Assembly: GCF_008831285.2 (NCBI RefSeq) | Contig: NC_045149.1 | Span: 17,685,035 to 17,749,034 of the forward strand | Reading direction: 5' to 3' | DNA: 64,000 bases | Source: Nymphaea colorata | Taxonomy: Eukaryota; Streptophyta; Magnoliopsida; Nymphaeales; Nymphaeaceae | Shown here: positions 51,601 through 64,000 of the stretch, piece after piece | How the letters are laid out: each line of letters begins with the position of its first letter | Position numbering within the stretch: position 1 is the stretch's first letter | The notes under the pieces: generated by a model | The model's input: only the letters and a program-made list of their open reading frames with translations | What the model was told of the DNA's origin: nothing | Database searches by the model: none | Made by a program: the position numbers and the translations under genes

Positions 51601-51850
51601 CTGTATCTCTTTGCCGATTCAGAGTACATTGTATTTTTCTTCTGCAAATTCAACTTTTTAGGACATGATTCGACAGAAAGCAAGAGAATAGTGTTCGTGC
51701 TGATTAGACAATTAGCGCTCTAACAAAACCACAAACTTTGATAGAATGAAGGTGCCTTCTACGCAAGTTCAATCTGGAAGTTGAAAGCATTAAGGCCATG
51801 TTAGATCCTGCATAGTTGCAGTCCAACTTTTTCTTTTCTACTTTTTCTAA

Positions 51851-52080
51851 TGGCGAGGAAACCACGAGCATTGAAACCACGTTGGCATCATTCTGTAGTG
51901 GCGAACAAGGAATCCACGAACCAAGGCATCCACGAGGATCGAACCCTCGTTGAAATCATACTGTAGTGCTGAGCTCGGAGAACTAGGACTATCTCCACCC
52001 GGAGGAACCACCAGGATTGAGCTTCTGTTGGCATCATTATACAGTGCGGAACTCAGGAAACTAGACTGGTTTCATAGTGT
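51851..52080. repeat. Degenerate tandem repeat, about 68-78 bp, three copies
   Basis: The phrase gttggcatcattctgtagtg recurs at 51881, 51949 (gttgaaatcatactgtagtg) and 52027 (gttggcatcattatacagtg). Each is preceded by a ccacgag/ccacgagg/ccaccagg phrase. Confidence 0.7.
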
Positions 52081-52822
52081 TTTCCGGCAGATATGATCCC
52101 AAGAAGAAGCCAAGTCATGATCTTTGGAGACTATAAGTTCGTCAAGACCCACAAATTCTAAGCTAAAAGCAGAATTTTATTCATATGACAAGGGGTGTCA
52201 TGAGACATCTAGTCTTGAATGCTCAGTCATGAGATGGGTTTCTGGGACACCATCTCTCCTGTCGCACTCCTGGGACCATTTCTCAATTTGTGCGTGTAGA
52301 TAATCAATGAAATTTTGAGATAAATGGGACTTTCAAGGGAATCTCGGGATAAATGAGACTGAGTGCTTATTGGTTTGGCGCCTTGTACTTGTCCGGCAGA
52401 GCCGCGGAGTGCCTTTAAAGGTATATTTTGAGACTTTTAGTCCACCCCTTCAAATACTCCCTAAGGCACCTGTAGACGCTCGGTATTCCACCAAGTCTAC
52501 CTTTGAATTCTACTTCTAGAGGGAGATACTAATACAGGAATATGACTCTCAGAGATCACATTATGATTGAAACTCTGGCTTGGATGGGATTATTCATGCA
52601 GGCTGAGACGTTACAACCATGCAAAGGCAAAGCTTGGACTTGGGTAAGTCCTACATGTGAATGGTTAATAATAGTTGCATAAAGTATAGGCTATCTTTAT
52701 TAGATAAAGTTCATAAAGCAAGAGCACTTCTTGCAGCAGCATGTGCGTGATGGGCTGAAGATGAATGAGATTATTGAACCATTGAACAATTTTTATTATG
52801 TCCCTTTAAGTTGTTCAAAATT

Positions 52823-55800
52823 TCAAAGAATCTTAACCCAAGAGCCAAGGAAGGGAAAAACAGCTATTAGTAATCTCAACAGTAAAGGCATTTCACCATT
52901 CCTCCCCCTCCTAACCATCTTGCTTTGCTTCTTTGAGCTTCCTTTGCTTGCACCCACGGAGCTTGGTCTTGATTCTCGTTTTGGTTCAAGCGGCTGCCTT
53001 CTAGGTTCCTTGATGTCTAATTCATCCCACCCCCCAAAAGTTGGCCCTGTTCCTGATGCTTTACCAGAAGTGGCCCATGAGTTGCCGCTGCTGCTGCTGC
53101 TTCTGCTGCTGTTTACTTCCGAGACATTGTTTGGAGTTTGTGGCTTGCGATCACGGGCTGCATATGAGTTGGTATACTTTGACTTTCTGGACTTGTACTT
53201 TGGTGGCTTTGGGGCAGCTCTTGTGTTGCCCCACAACTTGTCAGCTGCAAAGGAAAAGGCAGTCTGCCCTAGAGGAAGGGCCAGTGCCATGAGAAAAGCT
53301 TTGGGCCCTGTTGCCAGCAGCATAGATAATATAATGGCTGGAAGCATCCAACCGTATGACTTCAGAACCTGCCGAAGAGGCACATCACATGAAGAAATAA
53401 TTAGCATTCAAAGGATGGGCGGTCAGTGAACTTTGTGAATAGTGCCATCCAAGAATATCAAAAGCCAAACGTACATGAAGCCCAAGTGATCAAGCAACAT
53501 GAGGAAAAAGTAGCTGCAGGATCTAAAATATGTACAGTACTTGTCCATTTTACTGAGGCAAGACTGAAGATAGCAGCTTAAGAGAACAGGTCAAGTTATC
53601 GGCAATGGCTAAACAAAATTTTCAGATTGATCTAGCCTCTTTCTCTGTATTGAATCAGCATAGGAATGTCTTCAATACAGATAACAAAAAGTTGAACTCT
53701 AATAAACTGTATCTATGACTGACATGACTGTAATGTTGTCCTGCTTACAGCATTGCCCAGACAAAGCACCCATCAGTTAAAGAAAAATCAACATGGACCA
53801 TCAAAGCAGCAGATATATCAAAGATATGTCATGCAAAGACATTATAAATGTCGAAAAAACTACGAAAGGATAAAAAAAACTGCTTCATAAGACAGCACAA
53901 AGTTAATTAGAGATAATGATGTTTTGATCCACAAACTAGCTTAGGTGCAAATAGGGGCTCAGTCTGCCACAGCCCATTCATAAGTTGAAAATATATTGAA
54001 GAGCAGGGTGAGTATGAATATAAGACCAAAGTCAAATAGTCTAACAGACAACAGAGTACCACCATTAAGAGATGAAGTTCATAAAATGGTCATTTTCACC
54101 TTTCAGAAAACACAATAACACAATATTTTAACCCAATAGGGAGAAGATAAATGAAAAACAATTTCTTTTTTAAGATATTGCCGACATATTATTTTTTTGA
54201 AGATATTGCTGATATTTATAAAAAGTGAATAGAATATAAAACTCATACTTTTGTGGTGGAGTTGGGGACAAAAAAATTCTGATCTTCATGGCACTTAGAG
54301 AACATAAGAAAAACAATTACCTTCCTGAATAAAAATTAGAAAATATTGGTTATAGACTTATAGTGCACTGATAGCATTGACAGCAATGCCTGCGATGCCC
54401 ATCCTCTACCCTAGAAAATGTGAAGTCACCTTAATCAAAATAAGGGTGCCACTTTTACAACTGATGCAAGTGCAACAAAGAAAACAAGTGAACAGAAAGC
54501 ATGCCTGTTTACATAATCCCAAAGAAATTAGTTCATTTAATTCTTGGAGTATGACTTAAGAAAACAATTGCTTTCTGCTCATGTAGGTCAAAGCATAAAT
54601 TAGATTGACAAAAGAATTTCCAATCAAAGCATCAATTGAGAACATACGCTGAATTGTTGGGAGACAAGTAAAATTATGAAGGGAATAAACCAGTTAATTA
54701 CTAAGTTGCTTCCCATTGAAGAGTCTCCAAACTTTGTCCTTACTTGAACTCTTCCACATGGCAATAATTTTACTAAGAAATGTATCACATGATCCCAACT
54801 TTTCAACACGTAGCCTGGGAGAAAAAAGAAGGTAATTTTAGGGTGCAATATATTGCTGTTTTTGTTCTACACATGGATATTCATAGACTTTGATAGCTGC
54901 AAATTTATAGGTGACTCTGCACCCAAACTTATTTGGTTTTGGGTGCAAGAAATCTTGACAGGCACTTCCACCATTGATGGTTGTCTTCCTTCAATATGGA
55001 TGCGCCACTGCCTAAATTGCATTGGTTATTGACGATGGGACCAAAAACCATTCAAGAGTCTACCAATTTGACAGGTCAATAACATGTTACACAGGCGGTT
55101 GTGGATCTGGGGTACAGGTATCATTAGACATATGATACAACAATTTTCGGTGGGTACACACATGCACACATGAGAACTTTCCTTCAGTTTTATTCCCTAG
55201 AACAGGTATCTAACTATGGTAGACACATTCATATAGATACAGAATATGTGCATTGTGCACTTTTTCAACAAAAAATCTAAACATGCTGGAGACATATAGC
55301 TATCAAGCAAATAACAACAAGCATATGTGGCTAATGGTAGGCACTTCGGCCTTCGGTCACCAGCTATATAACATTTGGCTCATAAGCAGACGGACGAGGT
55401 CAGTTCAAAATCTGAACAGGCCCTTACCTAAGAGATCCAAGTCTCAGTGAGGACATGAAGGGGCATAGCAGGCATACCCATTACATATAGGACAGAATCA
55501 TGAGAACTTGAAATTGAGAAAGAAACAGACCTTACAAGCTAAAATTGAAGGAAATCATAGTAGGACAGGGCCATTATGAAGCACGATTATGTGAACTAGA
55601 CAGCCTCTCTGAACTGATCTAAAGTGAAACAGGATAAATTTCAAAGGAAGAGGTCAATGATTTTCGGAAATGCCATACATCAAGACAGGGAATATATTTC
55701 ACACAAGTACCTAAAATTGGAAATCTTTTACTTCAAAGTTCAAACTTCTATTTTGAATCTCACCTAGCCTGCCAATATTTTATTTGACAAATCACATTAA

Positions 55801-56137
55801 TGAAGTGGACAACATCAATTTATTGCATTGTGCAAGCCAGAAAACCTCATCAATTAATAAATATACTCAATAAAAGGCAGAATATTCTTAAATTTAAGTT
55901 TCTAGGGTCTCAAAGGGACTCATGAACATGCTTGTGGTCATTTGCATCACATGTGACAACACTTTTTTTTTTTTTGTGCACCTTCATGTTTTGCATTTTG
56001 GGCTTTAATAATGCCAAACGGTCACCAACAAAGACATGGCAACTATGTCACATAGGTACGAGTACGGGTGCCGGTGCGGGTACTGGTGCTAGTACGGGTA
56101 CTGACCATTTTTAAAAAACTTGGGTGCGGGGGTACGG

Positions 56138-56195
<58 letters not shown>

Positions 56196-58220
56196 AATAA
56201 GAAATACTTAGAAAATATGTATCAAAATAAAGAATAGAAAATATATATCAACCGCTCTTGCAATAGTGTGTTTAAGAAACCTATGAAAAACTTTAAACAT
56301 ATGAACAACCAAGCAACCCCCTAGTCAAATGTGAACACCAATCGAATTTTCACATCCAAAGAATAGAATAAAAAGTAAGGTGGAAAAAATTAAATCAAAG
56401 TAAAATTAAGCAGTTGGATTTATAGGTAATCAAGTGTCAAAGTACCCATTTTGGGTATGGGTACGGCGACACGGGTATGTGGACCTTACTGAAGTACCCA
56501 TGTGACTTGGCATGGCAAGTGAATTTGTGATCATTAAACCTTCTTCTCTTGCATACATGTTGACCTAAGGTGTACCACCAAATTCTTGGGGTTGAAACCT
56601 AGCACCTTTTTCAATCCATGGGGAAGATAAAAAAAAGTAACTCATTGGTCCAAGCTTCCACCCGGATAATTATATTTTTGAAGTTGGTTTGATAGTGTAC
56701 ACATACACTGCATCTCCATAAGTTACAAGAATGAGTTTAAAAAGGTCAAGATGAGCAATTTTGTTTCAATCCTTCCAATAACGGAACCCTTTCAAAGGAA
56801 AAGGATACTGAATCGGTACTAGATATTGCTTTTGTCCACGCCCAGTGAAGGAAGGCAAAGAACAAGCTGATGGTGGCAGCAACGAGGCCAATAGAAGCAG
56901 TTTTGATGTGTAATAACCGAACAGAAGATTTGACAAACTATCGCCTGTGCAATTCACTGCTAGAAATCAGCCATGTTGACAAGTGAAGAAAAATATAATG
57001 AGATAACCGAGAACATCTTAGTTGGACAAGATGAATTAATAAGCAGGCCTAAATGGTAGACCGACTTAAGCCTTCCCTCCACATTGAATTATGTAGAAAG
57101 AGGTTCGGTCCCTCGGAATCTAAGCAATCAAATCACTCTTTTACTTGAAGAATATCCTAAAAGATCATTTCCCCTAAAGAACAAGAGTGCAATCTTTCCG
57201 ATGTTTCAACAGGTTCATTCCGCAAACTCGCTTTGCACCACTGACTATCAGACCCACAGTTTGCAAAAAAGTGCTAGCTTTGGGCCTTCAAAGATAACAG
57301 TTGAACCAGCCTACCCACTGCTGTTAAACCTGTTCCCATAGAATTCTGCACGGATTTACGTTCACAATACATCTCGAAACAAAGACGGAAAGAGAGGCAA
57401 CAAGCAACTAAAAAAGTATAAGTGACGCCTCGGCTATGGTTCATGACAAACTACAATAATATCCCTCGTAAACCAGATACCAAAGCATTTACTCATTCAG
57501 TAGTTGGCATCTCTATCAATTGGAGGAGGATAACGTATGAAAGCCTTAATTGTTCATCTGCATAGGCAACTTCCCATCCGTCTAGATAAGATAGCCACAA
57601 TAGCAGAGTGGTAGTATTTCACTAACAAAATCAGACGAAACCCTCTTTACAATGTCTCAACTATCAAGAAGAAGACCAAAAAATTGGTTTCAACACACAA
57701 CAATTCAATCATACAGGGACGCAATTTTCGATGTATCATGAGCAAATGAAGACCAATTTGCAGTTGTTTTCGCTGTTAAGGACGACAGAAACAGAGACAA
57801 GAATCAAGAGATAAGAAACTGAGAGAATAATAATAGGCACGCCTAATTAAGAGAAAGATGAAATTGTACCTTGAAAAAACCAACGTCTGTCCACCCCACC
57901 TCGTCTTCGTCCTCAAAGAACAAAGAATCACCATCATCATAGTAATAGTCATCGTAGTCGTCAGCAGAGCGAGACCACCATGATCTTTTATCTACATCTT
58001 CGTCCTCGTCGTCAAGAAGCCCATTCCTGGACCTCCTCTCCTTCCGTACGTTCTCCCCATCTGGATCCCACCAAGTCCTCTTGGAAGCATAAACACGGCA
58101 TACATCTGCTCGGGCGGGAAACAGCACGCCCTTCGAATGGGAAACCAAAGAAGATAAGGAGACTCGATGGTAGAGAAAAGCGGGAGATGGGCTATGGGCT
58201 GGCGTTAGGATGATGGACAT
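52823..58220 (-). CDS. Predicted plastid membrane protein with acidic Tyr/Asp tract, unrecognised family
   Basis: Two exons, 58220-57870 and 53368-52823, phase 0, giving 298 residues with a 4.5 kb intron. The N-terminus (MSIILTPAHSPSPAFLY, SLSSLVSHSKGVLF) suits a chloroplast transit peptide. Residues about 69-113 are strongly acidic and aromatic (LLDDEDEDVDKRSWW, DDYDDYYYDDGDSLFFEDED). Exon 2 opens with a long hydrophobic stretch (GWMLPAIILSMLLATG, AFLMALALPLGQTAF). A basic and then Ser-rich linker follows (KPPKYKSRKSKY, NSSRSSSSSGNSW). It ends with a hydrophobic, probably membrane-associated tail (MPLLLRLLIAVFPFLGSW). Residues 50-51 and 82-83 are both WW. The donor AAG/GTACAA and acceptor CGGCAG/GTTCTG are good. 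I do not recognise the family; extra exons inside the long intron are possible. Confidence 0.75.
56035..56519. mobile_element. Candidate TIR element inside the intron of the 52823-58220 gene
   Basis: The left end (catggcaactatgtcacata then ggtac, 56035-56059) is an imperfect inverted match to the right end (gtacccatgtgacttggcat, 56494-56513). Between them lie GC-rich gtacgggtgc-type words and a (TA)n array at 56140-56191. The reverse complement of its left part resembles 28025-28125 in TTC4 intron 6. No coding capacity. Confidence 0.35.
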
Positions 58221-58317
58221 GGTGGTGGTTGCTGTCCCTGAGCATATTGCACAGAACCAAGGGACTACGGGGAGCAGCCACTACTCACTCACCACCCATC
58301 CGATCGCAGGAGAGCTC

Positions 58318-58388
58318 TCCCTCTCTCTCTCTCTCTCCACCATAATAATAATAATAATAATATCATAATGATAATAATAATAATAACA
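58318..58388. repeat. (CT)n followed by (ATA)n microsatellites
   Basis: About ten CT units (58319-58338), then ATA units with interruptions. It lies about 100 bp upstream of the ATG at 58220. Confidence 0.88.
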
Positions 58389-58637
58389 GCAAATAGTAAT
58401 AATAAAATAATAATATTAATAGTAAATAGTAGTCATGAAAATAATAGTACCCAGTATGTCTCATAAGCAGAAGCCTTTACATAAGAATTTTAGGTCTTCT
58501 TAATATAATAAAGTTATTACAAATATGTTAGATTAAATTACCTTTTCAGGTTTAGTATGTGTCCCTGTGTTCCATGTCCGACGTTTGAGTCCATTTCATC
58601 TAAAAAGAATCTAATGACAGAAGAGTCATTGAAATGC

Positions 58638-58697
58638 CCTTTTTAAGGCATGTTTACGTTCCCTACTGCCCTTTTTAAGGCATGTTTATGTTCCCTT
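58638..58697. repeat. 32 bp tandem duplication
   Basis: The phrase gccctttttaaggcatgttt plus a/tacgttccct occurs twice in a row (58638 and 58670) with one or two differences. Confidence 0.85.
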
Positions 58698-60825
58698 ATA
58701 TCTCATATGACCAACTATAATATGTCTTGCATGAAATCCACTATAACATTTAAGATTACATTATATTTAATTTCAGTACCAATCCATCAACATTGGTCTC
58801 AGATCCAAGAGCTGACTAGAGGGGGAGGCCGAAGCTCAGATCTGTTGTTAACAAACACAATTTAATGATTTTACATCCGAGGATCTCTTCTCTCAATTAA
58901 CCTTCAGATCTGAAGTTTTATAATCCCCTTTTGATAAAGTGGCGAGATCCACTGTTTGTTTAAACATATAAAATGGGTTTCATAGCAAATCTAAGACTAC
59001 CAAACAACATTTTTCCAGTCACAGAAAAATCATGTCATGAATTTTCATATCAGAAACCAACTTCTACATATAATCTCTAAAATCAACAGGCCCCTTGTAT
59101 TAAAGTCGGGCGGACCATAATCGCCCACTGTTTTATACTTGCAGTTCATTGAACCCCACACTACTGGCAGAGTATGGAGGAGTGCAAATAGATTCGGATC
59201 AGTTAAACAAATAAGACGCCAAATTCTGATTGAATTCCGTAACGTAAAAAATTATAAAACCTTTATCCGGCCGGAATCCAATCCATTGATCTGGTTGAAC
59301 TGACACGTACAGTGTCACTATGGGCGACCCATTTAGCAGTAACTAAGATCCAAACAAGTGCCCTTTGGTTTTACCTGTTCCTTTCTTTTTCTCGCTTAGT
59401 AGGATCTGGGAAGCAGGATCTTCGCCTCCATCTGTGGTAAAAAACTGTTACATGCAAAAGTTACTGCACAAGTCATGACCATCTGATATATGCTATCAGA
59501 GAAAACATGAAAATCCATTTTGACATTGGCACAAGATTTCTTTCTGCCATTGGGATTCAGAGTTTTCTGAAGACCTGAGTGGATTCGTGGTATAACTCGT
59601 CCACTAAAGTGTCAAGTTACTGTTTGCAATTCAAATGAGTAATACTCACGAAAATTAAACTGATGACTGAGTACCGACCCGACCAATTATGCTACACCCC
59701 CTCAAAGCCATTCATTTTACCACACCATATAATAATGAGGATATGACAAGTAGCGTTGTCATACATTTGAGCCATTAACATACCTAACATGATTTTCATA
59801 TAAGAGAAGCACATAAAATATGCATGAGTGTGGTGCATTACATGCATCATAACTATGCTCCATTCAATTATTGAGCATAAATCACCATATTATTTGTGTA
59901 TATGTATATATATGAGAGAGAGATGAAGGAGTATGTTTGATGTATAGAATAGATGTGATGGAAATCATGACCATGTCTGATATAATGGTCTCAAAACTCT
60001 CTCAAGTTTTGGGTTGCCTCCCCCGACTTAAAATTAAAACCGGTCATAAAAGTAAGCTATCACAAATGATCGACATATCAATAATGCGCACTTAGATACC
60101 CACATCCTATATATGCTGGTATGTCTCTATGACATATGTTCATTACAACATGACTAAGCAAACATCCATTAATTTAATTAATGATTTATATAACTTGTAC
60201 TCTTCAAAAAAATGAATGACAATTAGCAGTTTACTTTCGAAAAAGTAAATTGATCTGATGATTAATATACCATGTCTACTTCGCTGATATATATTATTAT
60301 AAATTAAAACTGTTTTATACAAAATTAGTATTCATAAACATGTTAACATATTCGTCAAGATTCGAGCGTTAGCAAATTAATTTAGAAAAAATTATTCACA
60401 CGAGGGAACTTCAAAGTTCAACCATAAGAAGGCAACGCGAAGAGGTAGGCCTCTAAATTATAGTCAAAATTAGGTCTATAAAGGGAAATTCTTCTTCCTT
60501 TAACTAATCAAACCACTTGTCTGCTTCCTGGACGTCATTTTTGAGGAGGGAAAAAACGGAAACGTGAATACCAGAAAAAACGGGAAAAAAAAGAAGAAGT
60601 CCTAATCCAGTTTGTATTCTTTTGGCAAATTTTTTGTGCTTACTTTTAACATATGATTTTATTTATAAACCTTGTTGATTTTTAATGAAACCCCACTTCT
60701 TATAAATACTATTAAATAGAGATCCGAAAGTGCATTCTTAGAATAAGAGAATAAAAAAAATATAACGAAACTACTTTTTTCTAATTTTTAGTTAAACTTA
60801 TTATAATTTAACCGAAGATTACTTT

Positions 60826-61092
60826 TTATATGAGAATTTTAATAGATTGTATAAAATTTGTCAAACAAATTAAAAAAAAATTATCAAAAGGTCGTCCCCA
60901 AAAAACAAACCCCCCCTTTCTTTTTGATATTCTGTTCGGGAAAACTTCAGAGTCAAATTCTTCCGAATCCATTGGCGGCAGATTCACGTGGCTGAAAGCC
61001 TGACGTTCCGACTGTTCCACCTTCCTTTCTTTTCTGCTCTTTTCTAGCGGCTTATCGCTCACTTCTGCATCTTTTCGTTTTCTTTGTTCCAT
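60826..61092 (-). other. Small open frame divergent to ADH, doubtful
   Basis: An 88-codon frame whose first part is charged and coding-like (MEQRKRKDAEVSDKPLEKSR, MDSEEFDSEVFPN). The rest, past about 60940, is AT-rich and hydrophobic and may be intron. It might be a first exon. Its ATG is 405 bp from the ADH ATG in divergent orientation. I do not recognise the protein. Confidence 0.2.
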
Positions 61093-61401
61093 AAATTTGG
61101 TTACAGCTTCGAAGATTCAAGTCTTGCCATCGAGTTTCTACCACGTCCGACAGAGAGACTTCACCTTCTTGTGCGTGGCCCCCTCATTGATGTAGAAAGG
61201 AAGACTGCTGCGGCTTCATATTTGCGGTCTTCGTTTTGGTATCGCTCTCGCTGCTCAAATACAATCGGCTACTGCAGTACTGCCTCCCCACGGTTTCCTA
61301 ATTGCAGAAGAATGGGATGCAAGGGGCTCCTCCTTTCTGCACCAATTTCCATTTGCGTTCTACCATTTAAGGGTGGCAAGACTCCTATACTCCCATCAAA
61401 G

Positions 61402-61497
61402 ATGGTGACCACCCCACCCTCTCTTCGACGTGCCATTGGCCCAGCTCTGCTGAGGAGGATCACCAAATCTGCTCTCTCATCTGCCCCCATTTCAAAC
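61402..61497 (+). other. In-frame N-terminal extension of ADH resembling a mitochondrial presequence
   Basis: An ATG at 61402 is in frame with the ADH ATG (61498) with no stop between, adding 32 residues: MVTTPPSLRRAIG, ALLRRITKSALSS. There are five basic residues (four Arg, one Lys), no acidic residues and several Ser/Thr, as in mitochondrial targeting peptides. Plant ADHs are normally cytosolic and start close to 61498, so use of this start is only a possibility. Confidence 0.35.
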
Positions 61498-63951
<2,454 letters not shown>

Positions 63952-64000
63952 ATACGATCAGAACATGTCAAGTTGGGCCAGTCTTGGTGCTTGCCTCGTA

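Larger units (their letters stand above)
46440..52822. other. Intergenic, 6.4 kb
   Basis: No gene supported. It holds a patch of ctcgagtcgagc/gttaaactcg words (47620-47960), a tRNA-like SINE candidate (48488-48600), a (CT)n at 49697-49719, CA-rich stretches (50140-50190, 50790-50850), a tatcggcc/gatac patch (50440-50485) and a degenerate tandem repeat (51851-52080). Confidence 0.5.
58221..61401. other. Intergenic, mostly AT-rich
   Basis: It includes the promoter of the 52823-58220 gene, a (CT)n plus (ATA)n tract at 58318-58388, a short duplication (58638-58697), and from 60940 a more GC-balanced stretch before ADH that holds a minus-strand open frame. No other gene seen. Confidence 0.5.

Overview
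This is plant nuclear DNA. Genes are split by spliceosomal introns, intergenic DNA is AT-rich with long (TA)n and (CT)n arrays, and the proteins are plant families: a TIR-type NLR, a plant organellar PPR protein, AMT1 ammonium transporters, TMKL1 and class P alcohol dehydrogenase. A TIR-class NLR argues against a grass. GC-rich intronless genes in AT-rich DNA would fit an early-diverging angiosperm or magnoliid as well as a eudicot, so I do not name the species (a water-lily-like genome is only a guess).

Layout: (1) 1-4838 (+), 3' part of a TIR-NBS-LRR resistance gene running off the left edge. (2) 6166-7833 (+), an intronless E-class PPR gene with a 12-codon uORF whose stop overlaps its start codon. 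(3) 9277-10752 and 20021-21553 (both -), two intronless AMT1 genes. The 9.3 kb between them holds duplicated blocks, two abutting minisatellites, a candidate MITE and microsatellites. (4) 25724-30841 (-), an eight-exon TTC4/CNS1-type HSP90 co-chaperone with a probable U12-dependent AT-AC intron and a 2.5 kb intron carrying minisatellites. (5) 33869-37230 (+), a nine-exon gene for an unrecognised, probably plastid, membrane protein. (6) 42851-46227 (-), TMKL1, a receptor-like pseudokinase. (7) 52823-58220 (-), a two-exon gene for a second unrecognised, probably plastid, membrane protein. (8) 61498-63951 (+), ten-exon class P ADH with an in-frame upstream extension that looks like a mitochondrial presequence.

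The genes do not form a pathway; this is an ordinary plant neighbourhood. The AMT1 pair is the one functional cluster, and its members differ at the C-terminal tail that controls transport: 20021-21553 keeps the regulatory threonine, while 9277-10752 has an alanine there and an unrelated tail. The strongest findings are the AT-AC intron, the AMT1 tail divergence, the ADH extension and the PPR uORF. All splice sites, identities and coordinates were worked out by reading; no database search or expression data were available. Comparisons with Arabidopsis proteins are from memory.
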